Origin: Myotis daubentonii
Lineage: Eukaryota > Chordata > Mammalia > Chiroptera > Vespertilionidae
Direction of reading: 5' to 3'
DNA length: 64,000 nucleotides
NCBI RefSeq assembly: GCF_963259705.1
Contig: NC_081847.1
Coordinates: 73,181,754 to 73,245,753, forward strand
Below, piece after piece: positions 58,080-64,000 of this stretch. The position numbers and the translations under genes were made by a program. The notes beneath the pieces are model-generated. The model saw nothing but the letters and a program-made list of their open reading frames with translations. It searched no databases and was not told the origin of the DNA. Positions within the stretch are counted from its first letter, which is position 1, and every line of letters starts with the position of its first letter.

Positions 58080-59400
58080 AGTAATGTCCATCGCTAGCTA
58101 CACATTTCCCCATCTTTCAGGTAATTTGAAGATAACTTCCCAATAGAACTTTTCTTGTTTTGAGGCAACCCATTCAGAGACCCTATTTTCCAATTCTTTG
58201 TACGTTTTGAAGTGCTGCTCAGAAAGTGTGTGTGCCATCGATCAGAACAAGTGGTAATCTGAAGGAGCAAGGTCTGGTGAATACGGAGGGTGAGTTAATA
58301 CTTCCCAGGCAAGATCTTTTTTTATATATATATATTTTATTGATTTTTTTACAGAGAGGAAGAGAGAGGGATAGAAAGTTAGAAACATCGATGAGAGAGA
58401 AACATCGATTCAGCTGCCTCCTGCCCACTCCCTACTGGGGATGTGCCCGCAACCAGGATACATGCCTTTGACCGGAATCAAACCTGGGACCATTCACTCC
58501 ACTGGTCGATACTCTATCCACTGAGCCAAACCAGTTAGGGCCCAGGCAAGATCTTTTAACATGTCTTTAACTGGTTTTGACGTGTGTGTTGGTGCGTTAT
58601 CATGAAGCAAAATTACTTTGCCATGTCTTCTGGCCCATTCTGGTCGTTTTACGATCAAAGCGTGGTTCAAATTGATTATTTGTTGTCGGTAGCAATCAGT
58701 ATTAATGGTTTCACCTGGTTTTAGTAGCTCATAATACACCACACCTTCCTGATCCCACCAAACGCAGAGCATTGTCTTCTTTCCGAAGCGATTTGGCCTT
58801 GCAGTCGATGTTGACCTGGATCAACCCATGATTTTGTGCACTTGGGATTCTCAAAATAAATTAACTTTTCATCGCCAGTCACAATTCGATGCAAAAAAGA
58901 CTTTCTTTGGTGCCATTGAAGCAACATTTTACTGTTGACTTTTCAGTTTTCCATTTGTCTTTTCGTTCAGTTGATGTGGCACCCATTTTCCTTCCTTTAA
59001 AATCTTTCCCATTGCTTGTAAACGATCAGAAATTGTTTCCTGAGCAACGTTTAATCTTTCTGCAAGTTGTTTTTGAGTTTGACACGCATCTTCATCCAGT
59101 AATGCTTGTAAGTGTTGGTCTTCAGACTTTTGCAGTTGACCTGGATGTTCTTTGATTTCACATCGAAATCGTCACTTTTAAAGCGTTTAAACCAGCGTTC
59201 ACAAGTATCTTGAGATGGGTCATGTTCACCATAAGCTTCCCGAAGTATAAGATAACTTTTTCTTCAAAATAATGAATTAAAACTTCCCACAAATGCTCAT
59301 TTTTGGCACGGAATTCGACATTTTTAAGTGTAAAAATATCTATGATGTTTACACCTTCAGCAAATTTGACATATGAAGTTTTGAAGCTTGCTGTCAATAC
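58080..59400 (-). pseudogene. Decayed mariner transposase (DD34D)
   Basis: Minus-strand fragments in three different frames (59397-59158, 58927-58721, 58772-58494 and on past the SINE) show a mariner/Tc1 transposase, the enzyme that cuts and pastes the element between TIRs. The first catalytic Asp lies in VTGDEK (codon about 58873), the second in LLHDNAPTHTS (58601-58599), the third in PSDYHLF (58259-58257). Subtracting the 237-bp SINE plus duplication leaves exactly 34 residues between the second and third Asp, as in classic mariners. Frameshifts make it inactive. The N-terminal part resembles the helix-turn-helix region. Family knowledge: bat genomes carry several recently acquired mariners; which one this is cannot be told here. 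Confidence 0.9.
58321..58540 (-). repeat. Ves SINE inserted in the mariner
   Basis: Reverse Ves ending GAGCCAAACCAGTTAGGG. The 17-bp duplication CCCAGGCAAGATCTTTT is at 58304-58320 and 58541-58557. Confidence 0.95.
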
Positions 59401-59493
59401 AACAAAATAGCATAGATATCAAATCGCATATATATCAACATATGTGTAACTCCATCTATTGAAAAAAATCCGCATTATTAACTGGTATACCTA

Positions 59494-59704
59494 GTAGTTA
59501 TTTTGAGAGTTACGGTTGTTGTGATGAACATTCTTTTTATACACAGTTCTAAATTTCATACCATGATAAATACAAGATCTGGGACAGTCTTATAGTGCAT
59601 AGGAAACCACTGAAATAAAACTACTTAAAGTCCTAGAAAGAATGTTAAATGCAAGAGTGTTCTGATTCAATGCATTCTTTTTTAAAGTTTTTCAGGGGTT
59701 TTTT
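59494..59704. other. Intronic sequence, nothing recognised
   Basis: No feature seen. Confidence 0.4.
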
Positions 59705-59722
59705 GTTTATGTTGTTTTTAAT

Positions 59723-59958
59723 CCTCACCCGAAGATATCTTTTACATTGCTTTCTAGAGAGTGGGAGGAAGGGAGGTGGTGGGGGGGAGAGAAATATGGA
59801 GGAGGGAGAGAGAGATCAAGAGAGATCAATTGATTGCCTCCCTCACACACCCCTCCCTGGACTGGGGAACCTGCAACTGAGGTTCTTGCCCTTGACCAGG
59901 AATTGAGCCTGAGACCCTTTGTTCTGCAGGAGAATGCTCTAACCACTGAGCCAGGGCA
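59723..59958 (-). repeat. Ves SINE with target-site duplication
   Basis: Reverse Ves ending CCACTGAGCCAGGGCA. Imperfect duplication GTTTATGTTGTTTTTAAT / AGTTTGTCATTTTTAAT (59705-59722, 59959-59975). Confidence 0.87.
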
Positions 59959-60358
59959 AGTTTGTCATTTTTAATGCAGATTTTTAAAGATTGCATACTC
60001 TGTAAAAGAAATTGCATGGAAATTAGTAGCATAGAAATGTTGATGTGTATCTAGAGTAGTAAAGGAAGAAATTAATTTGTGTCAGTTGGGATTTGTAGTC
60101 AAAGTCAAAGGATGATCAATGAAACAGCTATTTCCAGATACTGAGGGGAAAGATGGTACAATTTAGAAGGGAGTAATTACACCTTCCATCTACATAGGGC
60201 TTACTCTCCAAAAATGTTTTCATGTGCCATTTTATCCTCCCAGTGATCCAGTGAGATATTCATTTTTAACTCCTTTATTAATAGATTTGGAAACCATGAG
60301 GTGTTCATTGACTTGCCCAAAGACAAAGGCTGGTAGGTATTAGGATTGAGACCTTCTG

Positions 60359-60588
60359 CCCTAGCCAGTTTGGCTCAGTGGATAGAGCATCGGCCTGTGG
60401 ACTGAAGGGTTCCAGGTTCGATTCCAGTCAAGGGCACGTACCTCAGTTGAAGGCTTTCTGGCCCTGGAGGGCATGCTGGAGGCAACCAATTGATGTGTCT
60501 CTCTCATATTGGTGTTTCTATCTCTTCCACTCTCTAAAAGTCAATGAGAAAATATCCTCGGGTGAGGATTAAAAAAAAGAGAGAGAGA
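60359..60588 (+). repeat. Ves SINE upstream of CHD6 coding exon 5
   Basis: Head CCTAGCCAGTTTGGCTCAGT, tail GGGTGAGGATTAAAAAAAAG. Imperfect 16-bp duplication (GGATTGAGACCTTCTG at 60343, GAATTGGGACCTGCTG at 60589). Confidence 0.9.
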
Positions 60589-60604
60589 GAATTGGGACCT
60601 GCTG

Positions 60605-60979
60605 ATTCTAAAGCTCCCAGACGGTAACTTCTACACTTTTCTGAAAGTTACATGTGGCAACATGTAGGCAGTTTTGGCAGAGGAAGGAAGTCCTTGGACT
60701 TTTTTAGTGATGCATAAAGGCAGATCTGAAATTAAGAGTCTGAAAAGCAGAATAACTTTTCAGCATGTGTTTGTTTGTGGAGGCGGGTAATAGGATTGTG
60801 CCCAGAGGTTAAAAGATTTTCTATCTTTTGATCACTCTGTGGTCTTATAGAAGGGAGGCATCAGTATTCAAAGGTGAACTTTTGGATTTAGTAGTACCTA
60901 TTGTATTATTTCTTAACAGAATTATTTCTTGGATTCTGTGCTGCTAGTGATTCTCTTTCCTTTTAACCCCCATCTCCAG
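60605..60979. other. Intronic sequence up to the exon 5 acceptor
   Basis: The polypyrimidine tract TCTCTTTCCTTTTAACCCCC leads into the acceptor AG at 60979. Confidence 0.6.
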
Positions 60980-61042
60980 GAGCCTCCAGAAGATGATGCA
61001 AACATCATTGAGAAGATCCTGGCATCTAAGACTGTCCAGGAG
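60980..61042 (+). CDS. CHD6: CHD6 coding exon 5 (residues 285-305, start of chromodomain 1)
   Basis: The acceptor is CCATCTCCAG ending at 60979 and the donor is GTCAGT at 61043. Twenty-one codons in phase 0 encode EPPEDDANIIEKILASKTVQ plus Glu. The IIEKIL core is the first beta-strand of chromodomain 1, beginning near residue 292. The exon is tiny (63 bp) and lies between two Ves SINEs in the same orientation (60359-60588 and 61116-61336). Skipping it would keep the frame but remove the first strand of the chromodomain. Confidence 0.94.
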
Positions 61043-61115
61043 GTCAGTGACTTATTATTTTGGCTTTCATATCACTAGCACAGATTATATCCTCTGTGAA
61101 GAGAAGTTTGGCTAG

Positions 61116-61336
61116 CCCAGCTGGTGTTGCTCTGTGGTTGAGCATCGACCCATGAACCAGGAGGTCACGGTTCGATTCCCAGCCAGGGCATATTCTGGGT
61201 TTAGGCTCTATCCCCAGTTTGGGGCATGTAGGAGGCAGCTGATCAATGATTCTCTCTTATCATTGATGTTTCTATATCTCTCCCCCCTCCCTTCCTCTCT
61301 CAAATCAATAAAAATGTATTTTTTAAAAATAGAGAT
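61116..61336 (+). repeat. Ves SINE downstream of CHD6 coding exon 5
   Basis: Head CCCAGCTGGTGTTGCTCTGT, AATCAATAAAAATGTA tail. GTTTGGCTAG is duplicated at 61106-61115 and 61337-61346. Confidence 0.92.
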
Positions 61337-61346
61337 GTTTGGCTAG

Positions 61347-62071
61347 AGAATCTGGGATGGTCATTCCTAGCTGGAGTATCAGATAAGCTAGTCAACACTT
61401 ATTGTAGGACATAAAATTCTTAAATATTTGTGAATGGCCCAAACTGATATTTTCCACCATTGTGATCCTAGCAAAAGATCTTTATCCCTTAGTTTCTGTA
61501 GGCCATTGAAAGTCATCAGAGAACCAAGACGAAGAGATGGCAAGATGGAAACATTGGGGTTTTTCCTTTAGATATCCCAGGGCCATTGTAAGTATTCTCT
61601 AGAGAAAGTTCCTGAGTGAAAGTGCCAGTGAGAGCATAAACACTTCAAGTATTTATGAAAGTAACATTCCTTACTTTGAGAGTGAATACCACTGGTGTTT
61701 GGGGTGACGGTCATGGGGGAGGGGACTCCAGAGATGTAACACATGTTCTTAGTTCTGCACCAGGCTCTGCTCCTCGCGGGTCTCAGAGCCCTGAGCCAGT
61801 TTGCGGTTATCAGCTGAACCAACACTGTCCCAGCCTGGACCTTGGAAGGACACTGGGAGGATCATTTTTTTCTTTTTTACCTTATAGCTAACTGTGTATT
61901 CAGCCTTATTAACCCTGCTCAGTAGCTGTCAGAAAAAGACCTGGAAAAATGAATATGTCCTCAAGAAATCTGTATTAAAACCAGGCAGAGATGTTGATTT
62001 ACGTTTTCTTTTGGCATACAAAGGCGATCTGCAGATATCTGGGCTGATTAACTGCTTGCTCTTGGTTACAG
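61347..62071. other. Intronic sequence, nothing recognised
   Basis: No repeat terminus; ends at the exon 6 acceptor. Confidence 0.45.
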
Positions 62072-62130
62072 GTTCACCCTGGAGAACCCCCATTTGACTT
62101 GGAGCTGTTCTACGTTAAGTATAGAAATTT
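62072..62130 (+). CDS. CHD6: CHD6 coding exon 6 (residues 306-324, chromodomain 1 middle)
   Basis: The acceptor is TTGGTTACAG ending at 62071 and the donor is GTACGT at 62131. Nineteen codons plus two bases of a Phe codon encode VHPGEPPFDLELFYVKYRN, with Phe completed by the next exon. This is the inserted loop typical of class III CHD chromodomain 1, followed by the FYVKYRNFSY strand that contributes aromatic residues to the methyl-lysine-type pocket (family knowledge). Skipping this exon would shift the frame. Confidence 0.94.
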
Positions 62131-62622
62131 GTACGTCTATTTAATATATTATTGTATTTGAATTTTATATAAATGAAACTTCCTTTCCCTTTCACTTCAT
62201 CTTCTATATTTTCAAGGATGACCCCTAAGGCATGACCCACAGTTAGTTGACTCAAGTTCACTTATGTGATAGTGCTCAACTTTGGCTGCACATAGTATCA
62301 CCTGAGAGCTTTCAAACTACTGAAGCCCTTGCTCTACTCAAGACCTGTTGACTCAGACCCTGGGAGTATGTCCTAAGAATTGGTGTTTTTTTAAAACTCC
62401 CTGTGTGATTCTCATTTGCACCCAGGGTGGAAAACCACTCTTCTTATAGCCTATACTTTCCCCCCATGCATTTTTCTTTAGTTCTCTGTTACACACCCAC
62501 TTTCACTAATGTGTAATGATAGCCTGCCTGCATCTGCCCTCTGCTCTGAGCCAGTTTCTTTCTATAGAAGCTGCAGAGTGCTCCATTGCTTGGAATTGCT
62601 CCATTGTTTCTCCTGTTTTTGC
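62131..62622. other. Intronic sequence with possible old repeat
   Basis: 62270-62440 (CACCTGAGAGCTTTCAAACT, ATTCTCATTTGCACCCAGGG) resembles an old MER-type element; not assigned. Confidence 0.4.
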
Positions 62623-62630
62623 CTTTAAGG

Positions 62631-62842
62631 CAGTGGTTCTCAACCTTCTGGCCCTTTAAATACAGTTCCTCATGTTGTGACCCAACCGTAACATTATTTT
62701 CGTTGCTACCTCATAACTGTAATGTTCCTACTGTTATGAATCGTAATGTAAATATCTGATGTGCAGGATGGTCTTAGACGACCCCTGTGATAGGGTCTTT
62801 CGACTGCCAAAGGAGTCGCGACTCACAGGTTGAGAACCACTG
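62631..62842 (-). mobile_element. SPIN-like hAT MITE, 212 bp, second copy
   Basis: TIRs CAGTGGTTCTCAACCTTCTG and GTTGAGAACCACTG with a perfect 8-bp duplication CTTTAAGG (62623-62630, 62843-62850). Inverse of 29698-29909 and the same length; lies 161 bp before CHD6 coding exon 7. Confidence 0.93.
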
Positions 62843-63003
62843 CTTTAAGGACAAAGCCCTTGTAGGCCAAATCTCCAGCAGTTTCACAACAAACCACTCC
62901 AGTTGCTTCTGTGTTAGATGGTTATCCTGTTTATTGGAACATTTTAAAGCTTAGTGATTTGCTAGTTCTGTGCTTGTCTCACAAGTTATGTGTCATTGGA
63001 TAG

Positions 63004-63121
63004 TTCCTACTTACACTGTAAATGGGCCACGATGGAAGAGCTCGAAAAGGATCCTCGCATCGCACAGAAGATCAAGCGATTTAGGAATAAACAAGCCCAG
63101 ATGAAGCACATTTTTACTGAG
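63004..63121 (+). CDS. CHD6: CHD6 coding exon 7 (residues 325-364, end of chromodomain 1)
   Basis: The acceptor is GTCATTGGATAG ending at 63003 and the donor is GTGAAG at 63122. One base completes the split Phe, then 39 codons follow in phase 0. The peptide carries the chromodomain signature [15 protein letters not shown], followed by a charged helix ([18 protein letters not shown]) and ends IFTE. In CHD6 the next exon continues into the linker and chromodomain 2, which is not in this window. The open frame continuing to 63196 is intronic. Confidence 0.95.
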
Positions 63122-64000
63122 GTGAAGCAATATTTACTGATTAATCTGACTACTGCTTTTCTTGCAGAATTAAATACTGGGTGTAAGTTTCTTTAAATTG
63201 AAGTTTTGTGCAGATCTGTTAGTTAAGTCAAATTGATAAGTATGCACTGATTTATAGCAAAACTAGTCCAGATTTAAGGCAAAGAAAACAAATTATCCAC
63301 CGAGGTATGAGGAGCAAACCTTACAAACTAACAACCCATAAGAACAGGCATCTTGGTCAGAATACCAGTGAACAGCTAGGGCAAGAGGAATATGCACACA
63401 ATTCTTTCATCCCCCAACTCCAAAGGCAATTCCAAAGAGACCCAAAATTTGAATGTAAAAAAATAAAAACAAAGTCCAAATGCTCAAAAATAAATAAATA
63501 AATTTATATTAAACTTGGGAATTTCTAAGTATGGGTCCTATAGCCAGAGGAAGGATTGGTGGATTTGGATCTTAAACAAATCTATAGTATCTATACATTA
63601 GAAAATACCATAAACAAATCTTAAATTGTATGTAAAAATATTTTTAATTATATACATATACACATACATACATAGTAATTAGGAAATATCTATATGCATT
63701 ATATATACATATATATTTTCTAATGATACACATATACACATACATATATACATGGTATATATTTTTTATCTAGTATGAGAACCTTCCTATTTATGTTTTT
63801 ATACATACACATTATATATATACATATACATATAACCAGCAGTTTAATAAGAAATGCTCTTATAATTAAGAAAAATATAAAACCCAAAATAGAAAAAAAT
63901 GGACAAATTAACCTACAAAAATGTAGTCAATTTGACTACTAGTCAAAGAATGTAAATTAAAATGGGAATCTTCTAATCTTTTCTTATCAAGTATTTGAAG
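63122..64000. other. Start of the next CHD6 intron, AT-rich
   Basis: A TACATA/TATACA-rich low-complexity region (63640-63840). Nothing else recognised. Confidence 0.5.

Larger units (their letters stand above)
57998..59491 (-). mobile_element. mariner DNA transposon with a SINE inside
   Basis: TIRs GGTGTACCGGTTAGTAATGC (left) and ATTATTAACTGGTATACC (right), TA on both sides (57996-57997, 59492-59493). Without the SINE and its duplication it is about 1,257 bp, near full length for mariner. Encodes a decayed transposase on the minus strand. Confidence 0.93.
28355..64000 (+). other. CHD6: CHD6 gene, 5' coding portion (seven coding exons, runs off the right edge)
   Basis: Joined coding exons give a 364-residue N-terminal fragment that I recognise as CHD6, a class III CHD protein (CHD6-9) and nuclear ATP-dependent chromatin remodeller. 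The human protein is about 2,715 residues with two chromodomains, a SNF2 ATPase, helicase C and BRK domains. All exon junctions are GT-AG and the phases are consistent (0, 2, 0, 0, 0, 2, 0 at successive exon ends). The first chromodomain begins near residue 292, the position remembered for human CHD6, so there is no net length change up to there. Intron lengths are 4,392, 13,047, 1,803, 12,508, 1,029 and 873 bp. Only the N-terminus is present; everything catalytic lies downstream. CHD7, CHD8 and CHD9 are the alternatives, but the N-terminal basic region and the wording around the chromodomain match CHD6 best. Confidence 0.95.

Overview
This is mammalian nuclear DNA, almost certainly from a vespertilionid bat. 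There are no bacterial-style operons. Coding sequence comes as short exons with GT-AG introns. The repeats are the diagnostic part: tRNA-derived Ves-type SINEs, non-autonomous Helitrons of the HeliBat type (5' TC, 3' hairpin followed by CTAG, inserted at A^T), small hAT elements with perfect 8-bp target-site duplications, a TTAA-flanked piggyBac-like element, a decayed mariner, and L1 copies. Helitrons together with recent cut-and-paste transposons in a mammal is a known hallmark of Vespertilionidae.

One gene is recognised: the 5' portion of CHD6 (chromodomain helicase DNA-binding protein 6), on the + strand. Seven coding exons (28355-28410, 32803-33323, 46371-46518, 48322-48471, 60980-61042, 62072-62130, 63004-63121) join with consistent phases into 364 codons with no frameshift or stop. 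They cover the N-terminal low-complexity and basic region and reach into the first chromodomain. The second chromodomain, SNF2 ATPase, helicase C and BRK modules lie beyond the right edge. Positions 1-28354 are best read as CHD6 intron 1 (upstream non-coding exon not seen), and everything else is intron.

Layout. 1-28 kb is transposon-dense: a pair of joined Helitrons (711-1828), an MLT1-type LTR, a Helitron (3631-4697), a four-deep nest (L1 > Tigger > Tigger > Helitron, 4700-6190), a compound microsatellite (6902-7060), a head-to-head Helitron pair (10292-11137), a 5'-inverted L1 split by a 1.3-kb Helitron (11691-14407), an LTR (about 15585-16460), a hAT (18269-18925), a run of four Helitrons in one orientation (20075-22648) and another Helitron (24943-25899). 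28-46 kb holds the first two coding exons, SPIN-like and other hATs, several short Helitrons and a hAT containing a joined Helitron pair (40363-41877). 46-64 kb holds coding exons 3-7, a piggyBac-like element (49092-49444), a hAT (52090-52358), a mariner with a SINE inside it (57998-59491) and a second 212-bp SPIN-like hAT (62631-62842).

No new protein-coding system was found. The least ordinary material is the Helitron architecture: repeated 3'-end-to-5'-end junctions with a shared diagnostic variant, elements with the same termini but different interiors, and palindromic minisatellites inside the elements. Family names for repeats come from memory of their terminal sequences, not from a database search.
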